This document shows, in pieces, positions 17,401-25,034 of a stretch of 64,000 nt of DNA (position 1 is its first letter; the number at the start of each line of letters is the position of its first letter). Source of the stretch: Olivibacter sitiensis DSM 17696. GTDB lineage: Bacteria > Bacteroidota > Bacteroidia > Sphingobacteriales > Sphingobacteriaceae. The stretch is from assembly GCF_000427965.1 (NCBI RefSeq), contig NZ_ATZA01000002.1, positions 124,001 to 188,000 on the forward strand, written 5' to 3'. The notes below the pieces were generated by a model, which ran no database searches, had not been told where the DNA came from, and saw only the letters and a program-made list of their open reading frames with translations. The position numbers and the translations under genes are program-made.

Positions 17401-18744
17401 CTATTTCAAATCCAAAAATTTGTTGTGCTCTATTTCCTTCTTAGAAATCTTCACTACGCCTTTAAGGAAATCAAACACTTTCAATGCTTTTACCTCCTCA
17501 AACAGGCGATTAGCCTGCTCCTTATCTTGAAGAAACTGAACCGTATATTGTGCTAATTGCTCTTCGCTGATGGCTTCGGGGCTGTACATTCTAAATTGAG
17601 CCGCTATGCGTTCCTTTGCAAGGTTGAACACATCTTCATATTTGATTTCAATTCCGTTGGCGGTAACAATCTTGTTTTCGATCAAAGTCCACTTCAGGTT
17701 TTTGGCAAAATCGGCATAGCCTTCGTCAAGTTCTTCCTGAGTAAGCTTCTCGTTAGTCGCTTTCAACCAACGTTTCAAAAACTCGTCGGGAAATTCGATT
17801 TTAACCTTTTCCATACCCAACGTGTACAAATCATTTTGCAATTTTTGCTCGGCATCTCTCACAAACATGCTCTCCACCTCTTCCTTTACCTTTGCTCTAA
17901 ACTCATCTTCGTTCTTCACCACGTCTTTTCCGAACACCTTATCATAAAACTCTTGATTAAGGTCTGCCTCTTCCAAGCGGTTTATACGGATCACCTTCAA
18001 CTCAAATACATGCTCAATACCGGCAACTTGCTCGTCGCCAATATTTAAAATGCGAGCCAGGTCCTCTACACTATAGGCTTTCTTCAAATCGACCACTTTC
18101 TCATCGTCTGCTTTAAGGCCTATAAAAGATTTGAGCACTCTTTTGTCGTTGATAATATCTGTGCGCAAGGAAGCCTTCAAACTGATACCACCTTCTAGCG
18201 GAGTTTTCTTGTCCTCGCCCAACTCCGCTACCTCTGCATAGATCACGTCGCCTTCTTCCGATACTTCCGGGTTGGTACGCTTTCCATAAGATTTGCGAAG
18301 ATTGGATACTCGGGAATTCAGGGTATCTTCATCCGCCTTGATCACATATTCAGTTACTTTATCTTTAGCGGTATAGGGTATCTCAAATTCCGGAGCCAAA
18401 CCTATCTCATACTGGAACTTGAAATTATCATTAAAGTCCCAATTATAGGCGTCAGCATCTTCTTCTACAGGGAGAGGTTGCCCTAACACTTCCAGTTTGT
18501 TCTCCGAAATATAGTTATTTAGGCTATCGCTTACCAAACGGTTTACCTCGTCGAAAAGAATAGCCTTTCCGTACATCTTTTTTATGTGTGAGGTAGGCAC
18601 CATCCCTGGGCGAAATCCGGGAAGCTTGGCTTTTTTTGCTTGATCCTTAATAGCCTTGTTTGCTGCATCTGTATAATCTGCAGGTTCAATATTGACGGTC
18701 AATACCGCATTCAGGTCATTTACTTTCTCCTGTGAAATATTCAT
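17401..18744 (-). CDS. tig: Trigger factor
   Basis: A 447-residue ribosome-associated chaperone that meets nascent chains at the tunnel exit. The N-terminal ribosome-binding domain has the signature loop KLPGFRPGMVP near residue 40. A middle FKBP-like PPIase region follows (about 150-245), with the usual catalytic residues hard to identify, as in other Bacteroidota. The long helical C-terminal arms fill the rest. Only 22 bp separate the ATG from the terminator of the upstream tRNA-Leu gene, and I see no promoter in that gap. Expression therefore probably depends on read-through from the tRNA promoter or on a promoter inside the tRNA region. Confidence 0.96.
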   Translation of the reverse strand: MNISQEKVNDLNAVLTVNIEPADYTDAANKAIKDQAKKAKLPGFRPGMVPTSHIKKMYGKAILFDEVNRLVSDSLNNYISENKLEVLGQPLPVEEDADAYNWDFNDNFKFQYEIGLAPEFEIPYTAKDKVTEYVIKADEDTLNSRVSNLRKSYGKRTNPEVSEEGDVIYAEVAELGEDKKTPLEGGISLKASLRTDIINDKRVLKSFIGLKADDEKVVDLKKAYSVEDLARILNIGDEQVAGIEHVFELKVIRINRLEEADLNQEFYDKVFGKDVVKNEDEFRAKVKEEVESMFVRDAEQKLQNDLYTLGMEKVKIEFPDEFLKRWLKATNEKLTQEELDEGYADFAKNLKWTLIENKIVTANGIEIKYEDVFNLAKERIAAQFRMYSPEAISEEQLAQYTVQFLQDKEQANRLFEEVKALKVFDFLKGVVKISKKEIEHNKFLDLK

Positions 18745-18766
18745 TTTTACTCTTTAATTTCCCTAT

Positions 18767-18799
18767 AAAAAAATTCCCCCCGATATTGTCGGGAGGAAT
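18767..18799 (-). terminator. Terminator between tRNA-Leu and trigger factor, possible attenuator
   Basis: ATTCCTCCCGA pairs with TCGGGGGGAAT on the minus strand (11 bp with one U-G, loop about 5 nt), followed by a run of U. It lies just after the tRNA 3' end and 22 bp before the tig start codon. Confidence 0.85.
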
Positions 18800-18803
18800 C
18801 AAG

Positions 18804-18885
18804 TGCGGAAGAAGGGACTCGAACCCCCACGCCTCTCGGCGCCAGATCCTAAGTCTGGTGCGGCTACCAATTACGCCACTTCCGC
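18804..18885 (-). tRNA. tRNA-Leu (anticodon UAG)
   Basis: The 82-nt gene folds fully. The acceptor is GCGGAAG with CTTCCGC and discriminator A; the anticodon stem is CCAGA with TCTGG, with loop CTTAGGA giving anticodon UAG, which reads CUA-type Leu codons. The long variable arm (CGCCGAGAGGCG) is the class II arm of tRNA-Leu, and GGGTTCGAGTCCC is the T arm. The 3' CCA is not encoded. A full promoter lies 26 bp upstream and a strong terminator directly downstream, ahead of tig. Confidence 0.96.
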
Positions 18886-18910
18886 AGTACTTAGTTGTTA
18901 ATTTGGACTG

Positions 18911-18942
18911 CAAAGGTAAGCAGCTTTCACCTAGCTTCCAAA
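18911..18942 (-). promoter_or_regulatory. Promoter of tRNA-Leu
   Basis: On the minus strand TTTG (18942-18939) is followed by exactly 20 bp and then TACCTTTG (18918-18911). Both boxes match the Bacteroidota consensus, and the start site would fall about 20 bp before the mature tRNA. Confidence 0.65.
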
Positions 18943-19048
18943 TATTTTTATCGTTTTCTCGGCTTTAATATCGCAACAAATTGTATGCTAAAACATTACA
19001 AAAAAAACACTTATTCTGACCAACTACCTAGTTTCCTGTGCTATGCTA

Positions 19049-20362
19049 TTACTGCCGCTTTAAGAAAAAGCTGTTGGGAAGTCTTAACAGCAAAATCAGA
19101 CCTATCACAAAAAAAGCTCCCAGACATAGGGCAGAATATCGAATGTTATCAGTTATTGTCTCAACAAATCCAAAGGTGAAAAGGCCCACGACGATAGCAA
19201 ATTTCTCCGTCACGTCGTAAAACGAAAAGAAGGAGGTATTGTCTACACTATCTGAAGGCAATAGCTTTGAGTAAGTAGAACGGGATAGTGATTGCACGCC
19301 TCCCATGACCAGCCCGACTAGGCTTGCCAATAAATAAAACTGCCATTCAAAGCGGAGAAAATAGGCAGATAAGGCCACTATCACCCAACATATCAATATT
19401 AATACTAAGACCCGAACATTGCCCAAGCGCCTTGCCAGGTACGACATTAGGTAGGCTCCCAAAATTGCCACAATCTGTATAAGGAGAATAGTGATTATAA
19501 GCTTCGATGCGCCCAAATGCAGCACTTTCTCTCCAAATGCTGCTGCCACTAACATAATGGTTTGTACGCCCATGGCATAAAAGAAATAGGAAGCCAAGAA
19601 ACGCTTCAGCAAAGTCAGCTCCTTTATGCGGAGCCACACTTTTCTCAGTTCGGAAAAACCGCTCGCCCAGACGTTGCTTTTCCCATTTGCGCTGCTAGGC
19701 TTGTTATTTTGCAATTTGTTGAACGGTATTTGGGAGAAACCAAGCCACCATAGGCCCACTAGAAAGAAGCTTATACGCACTGGCAAAGTATCGTCAACAA
19801 TGCCGAACCACTCTTTTTTAAAAATAAGGATGAAACAAACTATCTGCAAGAGGACGCTCCCCACATAGCCATAGGCAAAGCCTTGGGCACTCACGCGGTC
19901 CTGCTCATCCGTAGAAGCGATTTCGGGCAGGTAACTATTATTGAACATCACCCCGCCTACATAGCCCATAGCGGCAATAGCTGAAAGGATGACACCCCAC
20001 TCTAAGTTCCCCAGATCGAAGAAGAACAAGCCCATACATGCGGCAGCACCCATATAGGTAAAAAATTGCATGTACTGCTTCCTCTTTCCATAACGATCGG
20101 CCATAGCTGATGCGATAGGTAAAGTCAGGGCCATGAGAAGATAAGCTGCAGCCATGGCATAATTCTCTAGCGCCGTATTGACAAACTCAACACCAAAGAA
20201 ACGAACCTTATCACCATGCTCTTCCGTAGTTGTGATAGCCGTATAGTAGGCAGGAAATATGGTAGAAGTAATAACTAGGTTATAGGCAGAATTAGCCCAA
20301 TCAAACATTGCCCAAGCACGTATGGTAGATTTGTTGTCTTTGGGTACGGGCACTTTATTCAT
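19049..20362 (-). CDS. MFS transporter, Atg22/UMF1 family
   Basis: A 437-residue polytopic inner-membrane protein with about 11-12 hydrophobic segments. The N-terminal IRAWAMFDWANSAYNLVITS signature and the MADRYGKRKQYM loop identify the UMF1/Atg22-like branch of the major facilitator superfamily. Related proteins export amino acids from fungal vacuoles; the bacterial substrate is not known. I start at ATG 20362 because AGGAAG precedes it and because the promoter -7 box at 20384-20391 overlaps the longer alternative start at 20386. It is monocistronic on the minus strand. Confidence 0.9.
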   Translation of the reverse strand: MNKVPVPKDNKSTIRAWAMFDWANSAYNLVITSTIFPAYYTAITTTEEHGDKVRFFGVEFVNTALENYAMAAAYLLMALTLPIASAMADRYGKRKQYMQFFTYMGAAACMGLFFFDLGNLEWGVILSAIAAMGYVGGVMFNNSYLPEIASTDEQDRVSAQGFAYGYVGSVLLQIVCFILIFKKEWFGIVDDTLPVRISFFLVGLWWLGFSQIPFNKLQNNKPSSANGKSNVWASGFSELRKVWLRIKELTLLKRFLASYFFYAMGVQTIMLVAAAFGEKVLHLGASKLIITILLIQIVAILGAYLMSYLARRLGNVRVLVLILICWVIVALSAYFLRFEWQFYLLASLVGLVMGGVQSLSRSTYSKLLPSDSVDNTSFFSFYDVTEKFAIVVGLFTFGFVETITDNIRYSALCLGAFFVIGLILLLRLPNSFFLKRQ

Positions 20363-20383
20363 AATTTCTTCCTGCTTGCACTG

Positions 20384-20414
20384 CAAACCTAAGTGTTATG
20401 CACTATATAGGCAA
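20384..20414 (-). promoter_or_regulatory. Promoter of the UMF1-type transporter gene
   Basis: TAGGTTTG (20391-20384, minus strand) matches TAnnTTTG exactly, and a TTG (20414-20412) lies 20 bp upstream. The predicted leader is about 16 nt and includes AGGAAG. Confidence 0.5.
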
Positions 20415-20590
20415 CACTATTTGAAAATTAAGAATGACAGCTACAAACAACCTATTTAAAAATAATAGGGTCACTTGGCTTAGGCCGAAATTCACGGCCT
20501 TTAATTCCTCCTTTGGCACAATAAATCACAAAAAAAGCAGTTTTTTTAAGTAGCTAATGATATATTTACACCGAAAAAAATTAATAGTCT

Positions 20591-21220
20591 ATGCAATTAA
20601 CCAAACTATTTCCGTTGGCAGTAGCTTGCCTCATATCCTTATCTACTTTAGCCCAAGAAAATACAAGCTCCCCCGCTCAACGTAACACTGCACCCGCCGC
20701 GGCACAGGGCTCTCTGAACAGCGGTACTATCAGCAGCCAGTTCGACTATATTTTCAATTCGTCCAACAACTATCAAGAATATAAAGTCGTAAAAAGAAGC
20801 TCGCTTGAAAAATTAAAGACAAATGTTGCCGATAGCATTAAGACGCTTCAGCAGAAGCTAGCAGAAACGAACAACGCGTTGGGTTCACATAACGAGAATT
20901 TAAACGCACTACAAGACAGCTTATCTACAGCCAAAAGTGAACTGGAGAGAGCCAAGGCAGAAAAGGAAAGCTTCTCATTCTTTGGCGTTCAAATGGAAAA
21001 AACCAGCTATAACGGCATGGTATGGGGACTTATCGCTCTATTTTTCATCGTTTTTCTGGTATTCTTCTTTCAGTTCAAAAAGAGTAATGCCATTACGGTG
21101 GAAACCAAGAAGTCATACTCCGAACTTCAGGAAGAATTTGAGAAACACCGCAAGCGCGCTATGGAACGCGAACAAAAGCTGAACAGGCAGCTCCAGGACG
21201 AACTGAACAAAAGGCTGTGA
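20591..21220 (+). CDS. Secreted or membrane-anchored coiled-coil protein of unknown function
   Basis: A 209-residue protein with an N-terminal signal peptide ending in LSTLAQ, then a Ser/Ala/Pro-rich linker. A short conserved-looking block (SQFDYIFNSSNNYQEYKVVKRSSLEKL) follows, then a coiled coil of about 60 residues (SIKTLQQKLAETNNALGSHN onward), a single transmembrane helix (about 140-158, WGLIALFFIVFLVFFFQF), and a charged cytoplasmic tail that is again coiled-coil-like. The layout suggests a bridge from periplasm to cytoplasm. Homologues in this phylum are sometimes labelled tRNA (guanine-N1)-methyltransferase, a label with no support in this sequence. The stop is 4 bp from the convergent DUF72 stop. 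Confidence 0.75.
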   Translation: MQLTKLFPLAVACLISLSTLAQENTSSPAQRNTAPAAAQGSLNSGTISSQFDYIFNSSNNYQEYKVVKRSSLEKLKTNVADSIKTLQQKLAETNNALGSHNENLNALQDSLSTAKSELERAKAEKESFSFFGVQMEKTSYNGMVWGLIALFFIVFLVFFFQFKKSNAITVETKKSYSELQEEFEKHRKRAMEREQKLNRQLQDELNKRL

Positions 21221-21224
21221 ATTG

Positions 21225-22121
21225 CTACAGCCCTAGTTTTCCTTGCTCGCCATTTGCTCTACTATTCGGCACCTCCAAATGTAGATCAAAAAGCGCGTTC
21301 AGCTTTCCTATAAAATAGGCAGCCAACAAAGGTGATTCGAGTTCCACATTTTGATGGATGAAAAAATACAGAGACTGCAGGCCTTCCTTTCTCCATTCGG
21401 CTATGCGTTGCAACCAGTCATCCAATCGTTGGTAATCGGTAGGATGATTGGCTCCCACGTAGCGCACAAAAGCCGAGGCTGTAGTAAGCCGCATGTGTAG
21501 CATGTCTCTTCTGCCTGCCGTATCTACTATGATGTTGGCCACTTGATTGTTTTCCAGAAGCATGGTATAGCGCTCAAATACGCCCTTGTCGGAAAACCAT
21601 TCCTCATTGCGCACTTCTACGGCCAAAGGGATGCCCTTTGGGAATTCCTCCACGAATGCCTGCACCCTATCAAAATCCTTTGGCTTATAATTGTCTATCA
21701 ACTGCAGGAAGCTAGGCCCTAGTTTTTCACCGAACAAGGCCACCGCATCCGTAAATTCCAAGGTTTTTTCCTTAACATTTTTTAGTCGCCCATAGTGGCT
21801 GATGGTCTGCGGTATCTTGGGGAAGAACTTGAAACCATCGGGGGTCTTGGCTTCCCAAGTTTCTACCTGTTGCTTGCTGGGCGAATTATAAAAGGTACCG
21901 TTCAGCTCAATACTGTTGAACTGCGTAGCATAATACACCAGCTCGTCCTTGGTACCACGGGGATAGAACCCCTTCAAATCTTGCTTGTTCCACTTGGCAC
22001 AGCCTACATATACCTCAAAGGGCCGCTGCTCAGCGTCATGCAATACCTCATAGGTGGCGGGATGCGTCTTTGGCAAACTGAAATCAATTTTTTCTGGATC
22101 GTCTACTTTTCCGAATTTCAT
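21225..22121 (-). CDS. DUF72 (YecE-like) protein
   Basis: A 298-residue TIM-barrel-like protein of the DUF72/YecE family. Visible family motifs include YVGCAKWNKQDLKGFYPRGT, FNSIELNGTFYNSPSKQQVE, DGFKFFPKIPQTISH, PLAVEVRNEEWF and DMLHMRLTTASAFVRYVGAN. A role in nucleic-acid or phosphate-ester chemistry has been suggested for the fold, but no reaction is established, and I infer none. The start ATG is at 22121. It is convergent with the coiled-coil gene and sits downstream of recO on the same strand, 130 bp away, with a hairpin repeat in the gap. Confidence 0.9.
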   Translation of the reverse strand: MKFGKVDDPEKIDFSLPKTHPATYEVLHDAEQRPFEVYVGCAKWNKQDLKGFYPRGTKDELVYYATQFNSIELNGTFYNSPSKQQVETWEAKTPDGFKFFPKIPQTISHYGRLKNVKEKTLEFTDAVALFGEKLGPSFLQLIDNYKPKDFDRVQAFVEEFPKGIPLAVEVRNEEWFSDKGVFERYTMLLENNQVANIIVDTAGRRDMLHMRLTTASAFVRYVGANHPTDYQRLDDWLQRIAEWRKEGLQSLYFFIHQNVELESPLLAAYFIGKLNALFDLHLEVPNSRANGEQGKLGL

Positions 22122-22160
22122 TTATATCCGTTTAAAAAATAAGTATCAAGACATAAGACG

Positions 22161-22179
22161 CCTGCCTGCGGTAGGCAGG
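22161..22179. repeat. REP-like hairpin with flanking short repeats
   Basis: CCTGCCT pairs with AGGCAGG around a GCGGT loop. The hairpin is flanked by two near-copies of AAGTATCAAAACAT-type sequence (22141-22152 and 22181-22192), and a TCTCATATCTC-rich stretch follows to 22240. This resembles small dispersed intergenic repeats found in Bacteroidota, but only one copy is visible here. Confidence 0.5.
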
Positions 22180-22251
22180 TAAGTATCAAAACATCCAAAC
22201 CATACATTTGTGTTCTCATATCTCGCGTCTCATATCTCATGTCTTCTTCAT

Positions 22252-22974
22252 CTACCTTAAAATTTCCTCCAATACGCGATGAGAGTTAATCTCTCCCAAA
22301 TTTTCGATATGCAACCTATAATATTCTACTATTTTATTCAGCAAAATTCGTCTATCCGTATTACTAACGGACACTGCCTGCAATTGTTCCAATGGGCAGT
22401 TCAACAATGTTGCCCATTGCGTTGTATGGGGTTCATGTAACACATGGATATGCCCAGGATCAAAAGAAACGAAACCGCCCTCCTTCAAGTCAAAATAATG
22501 TTCATTGCCTTTCTTGGATGAAGGATGGAATCCCAAATGTTTTGTAAGACGTAGTAAAAAATAAAGGTGAAAATTGACGGGGAGTTCTTCCGAAGCATCC
22601 AACCAACTGATAGCATGATAAACGAAGCCGAAAAGCAATTCATCTGCCTGTTGAAAACGAACAGATTTGTACAAAAGTTCATTGATAAACATGCCCATAG
22701 AGCGTCGTTCCATTTCGTAATGCACCCGTTGCAACATGGGAGAAAGTCTTGCTTCGGCCATCTTCTGCAGACTGGCGTTCTGCTTGTGATAAACCACCAG
22801 ATCCAAAAGACTCAGCGGCTGCAACACATTGATACGGATCCTTGCTTTTGGCTTCTTTACACCTTGAACCAGATAGGACTGCATACCGAACTTTTCCGTC
22901 AATACTTGTACAACCACACTGCTTTCGCTATAGTCCGTCACCCGAAGTACGATTCCCCTTGTATGATGCAGCAT
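22252..22974 (-). CDS. recO: DNA repair protein RecO
   Basis: A 240-residue recombination mediator that works with RecF and RecR to load RecA onto SSB-coated DNA. The N-terminal OB-fold starts with the typical HHTRGIVLRVTDYSESSVVVQVLTE pattern, here split as TRGIVLRVTDY and SSVVVQVLTE. The SYLVQGVKKPKARIR segment and the helical C-terminal domain (MGMFINELLYKSVR) are also typical. The zinc-finger cysteines found in some RecO proteins are absent. No linked rec genes are present in this window. The upstream 120 bp hold no evident promoter. Confidence 0.92.
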   Translation of the reverse strand: MLHHTRGIVLRVTDYSESSVVVQVLTEKFGMQSYLVQGVKKPKARIRINVLQPLSLLDLVVYHKQNASLQKMAEARLSPMLQRVHYEMERRSMGMFINELLYKSVRFQQADELLFGFVYHAISWLDASEELPVNFHLYFLLRLTKHLGFHPSSKKGNEHYFDLKEGGFVSFDPGHIHVLHEPHTTQWATLLNCPLEQLQAVSVSNTDRRILLNKIVEYYRLHIENLGEINSHRVLEEILR

Positions 22975-23097
22975 GCTTCTTAAACCTCTTTTCTCAATCC
23001 TGTCTATAAACCAAAAAACGGAATAAAGATACTGAAAAAGAACTAAAGAAACGAGCTTACTTTATTCGATGGTGCCTGAGAAATAAGTTGAAATGCA

Positions 23098-23454
23098 CTA
23101 AGCCAATCGTTCTAGCGCAGTAGCAGTTGAGTCGACAAAATTGATTTGCCCTGCCTTATTGCTTTCGAGCATGAAATCGCGTATGCTTTTGCCCTGGTAA
23201 GCGTCAAAGTTGCCCACTATGGCCAAACGCACGCGATAATTAGAGAATTTTTGCAATATTTCTCCCGCAATCCCTGTTTTGAGGTCGAAGAACTCAGGTA
23301 TTATATTTCTTTCATGAACGATGATCCTGTCAAATTCCTGATAGTATAAATCCCCCAACAAGTCCAAGCCATCCCCGGCATCGGCGATTACTATATCGTC
23401 CGAAAGGATTTCAGCTATGCGCTCTCCATTCACCTTATGTGCTCTAATCTCCAT
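23098..23454 (-). CDS. DUF4180 family protein
   Basis: A 118-residue soluble protein that I recognise as DUF4180. The patterns ILSDDIVIADAGDGLDLLGD, FDRIIVHERNIIPEFFDLKT, GEILQKFSNYRVRLAIVGNF and SIRDFMLESNKAGQ are characteristic. The conserved pattern resembles STAS/anti-sigma-antagonist-like or small alpha/beta folds, but no activity is known. It stands alone between recO and the pentapeptide protein with about 100 bp on each side and shows no obvious operon partner. Confidence 0.88.
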   Translation of the reverse strand: MEIRAHKVNGERIAEILSDDIVIADAGDGLDLLGDLYYQEFDRIIVHERNIIPEFFDLKTGIAGEILQKFSNYRVRLAIVGNFDAYQGKSIRDFMLESNKAGQINFVDSTATALERLA

Positions 23455-23554
23455 TTACATTCTTCTTGATTTATGCTAACGAAGCAGGACCTATTTGTGC
23501 GACAGATTTTTCTTTCAGTTCCATTGAGGTATACTTTCTGTTCTCCACCTTCCT

Positions 23555-24136
23555 TCACAGGTTATTTTCAATGTGGATACCGTATTTTACCAAGAGTCCC
23601 GAGATATTGGAAAGAGAAAACTTGGCCTTTTTGATCCGGTTTATTTCTGGATCGATCACAAAGTTGTAGGACGTTCGAAAGTCAGCTTTCTCCAGATTGG
23701 AACGGTCAAATAGCGCCCTTGTCAAATCGCAGCCGTCAAACACCGAACCAGAGAGGTCACTGGTCGCAAAATCCGTTTCGTGCAACACACATTTCTTGAA
23801 TATGGTCTTCCTGATTTTGGTTCCGTAGAACGAGGCATGATGAAGCTGGCAGTTCTCAAAGGCAAATGACAGGCCGAATGCCTCACAGGTATCAAAACGA
23901 AGCCCCAGCATCTTGCAGCCCCTGAAGGTTACGTTTTGCCACACGGTCCTGTTCAGCTGGGCCAGACTCAGGTCGCAATCGTTAAATACGCAGTCTATAA
24001 ATTTATAGCCACCCAATTGCCCGTGGGCAAACTGGCCATTGTTGAAAACACAGTTTTCATATTCGCCTTTGACCAATGGATTTTGTTCCAAATCGGCTTT
24101 GCTAAAGGTCTTATCCAATAAAACTAATTCCGGCAT
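23555..24136 (-). CDS. Pentapeptide-repeat protein
   Basis: A 193-residue protein built of A(D/N)LXX-type pentapeptide repeats, seen in runs such as YENCVFNNGQF, KFIDCVFNDCDLSLAQL, VTFRGCKMLGLRFDTC, TIFKKCVLHETDFATSDLSG and SVFDGCDLTRALFDRSNLEK. A short helical/capping C-terminus follows (INRIKKAKFSLSNISGLLVKYGI). The predicted fold is a right-handed quadrilateral beta-helix. Qnr and MfpA proteins with this fold mimic DNA and protect gyrase; this one has the same size range, but I see no Qnr-specific loop, so that function is only a possibility. No signal peptide is present. Confidence 0.88.
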   Translation of the reverse strand: MPELVLLDKTFSKADLEQNPLVKGEYENCVFNNGQFAHGQLGGYKFIDCVFNDCDLSLAQLNRTVWQNVTFRGCKMLGLRFDTCEAFGLSFAFENCQLHHASFYGTKIRKTIFKKCVLHETDFATSDLSGSVFDGCDLTRALFDRSNLEKADFRTSYNFVIDPEINRIKKAKFSLSNISGLLVKYGIHIENNL

Positions 24137-24188
24137 GATCTATTTACTATCGACGGTGGTTGGGATTGCATCAATATTGTCGCAATAC

Positions 24189-24548
24189 TTATACTAACAA
24201 AGACAACAGCTTGGGGAGCAGGATTACCGCTGCCACAGCAATGGCAAAGGCGGCAATCACCAATACCGCGGCAGCAGCCGTATCCTTGGCTCTCTTGGCC
24301 AACGGATGAATATTCGGAGAAGCTAAATCCGTGAGGCTCTCAATAGCCGTATTGAGCAGCTCGGCAGCTAGCACCATGGCAATTGCCAATGCCAACCACA
24401 GCCACTCAAAGGCAGATATTTTCAGGAATACTCCCAATATCACGACCAATAATGTCGCTACGCAATGAAATCGAAAATTAGGTTGGGTTTTGAAAGCCGA
24501 AATGATCCCATCCAAAGCAAAGCCAAAAGAACGTAGAAATTTATGCAT
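24189..24548 (-). CDS. dgkA: Diacylglycerol/undecaprenol kinase family protein
   Basis: A 119-residue inner-membrane kinase with three predicted transmembrane helices. The family signature AAELLNTAIESLTDLA lies near residue 62, and the FALDGIISAFKTQPNFRFH amphipathic N-terminus and HPLAKRAKDTAAAAVL segment match. In Gram-positive relatives this enzyme phosphorylates undecaprenol and feeds the lipid carrier used by MraY; in proteobacteria it uses diacylglycerol. Which applies here cannot be decided. It overlaps the upstream small membrane protein gene by 8 bp, so the two are coupled. Confidence 0.9.
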   Translation of the reverse strand: MHKFLRSFGFALDGIISAFKTQPNFRFHCVATLLVVILGVFLKISAFEWLWLALAIAMVLAAELLNTAIESLTDLASPNIHPLAKRAKDTAAAAVLVIAAFAIAVAAVILLPKLLSLLV

Positions 24549-24810
24549 CTATACGTTTGTTTGAATCGTCCTCTTTTTTGTTGTCATCATTCTCGTGGCT
24601 TTCGGAGCGAGCCTCCAGGATGCTTTGCCTATCTATCCTACGCATCAAGGCATAAATGATTGTGCAAAAACCTATACCGAACAATATGACGCTCAAAATC
24701 AACAGCCATTCATATATGCCTAGTTCCAATTCCTTAAAGTACATCCCCAAAGCACCAAGTCCTATCCCGGCCAAAGTTAGTATTAATCCTCTTTTTAAAT
24801 ATTTATTCAT
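24541..24810 (-). CDS. Small two-helix membrane protein
   Basis: An 89-residue protein with two transmembrane helices (about 9-25, LILTLAGIGLGALGMYF, and 34-55, EWLLILSVILFGIGFCTIIYA) and a highly charged C-terminal tail rich in Asp, Glu, Asn and Lys. I do not recognise a named family. Its 3' end overlaps dgkA by 8 bp on the same strand, suggesting joint translation and perhaps a role at the same membrane site. No catalytic motif is visible. Confidence 0.75.
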   Translation of the reverse strand: MNKYLKRGLILTLAGIGLGALGMYFKELELGIYEWLLILSVILFGIGFCTIIYALMRRIDRQSILEARSESHENDDNKKEDDSNKRIDA

Positions 24811-24997
24811 CCTCCAGCCGTTAATTTATAAAAATAAAGTCTAAGATAGGGTTTAAAGAAAAAACATTGAAATATATCGTAGTAATAGCATTGTCAAAAT
24901 AAACCTAACAAACATTTATAAAGCATTCCATGGATGGAAAAGAAACATTAAGCCTCATTTGTTTGCTGTTGCTATTTTCTTTATGATACGAATAAAG

Positions 24998-25005
24998 TAA
25001 ATTTG
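24998..25005 (+). promoter_or_regulatory. -7 element of ileS
   Basis: TAAATTTG matches TAnnTTTG exactly. The start would be near 25011, giving a leader of about 24 nt before ATG 25035. The -33 region is only T-rich. Confidence 0.4.
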
Positions 25006-25034
25006 CAACCTTAATTTTGGATTACAACATACTG

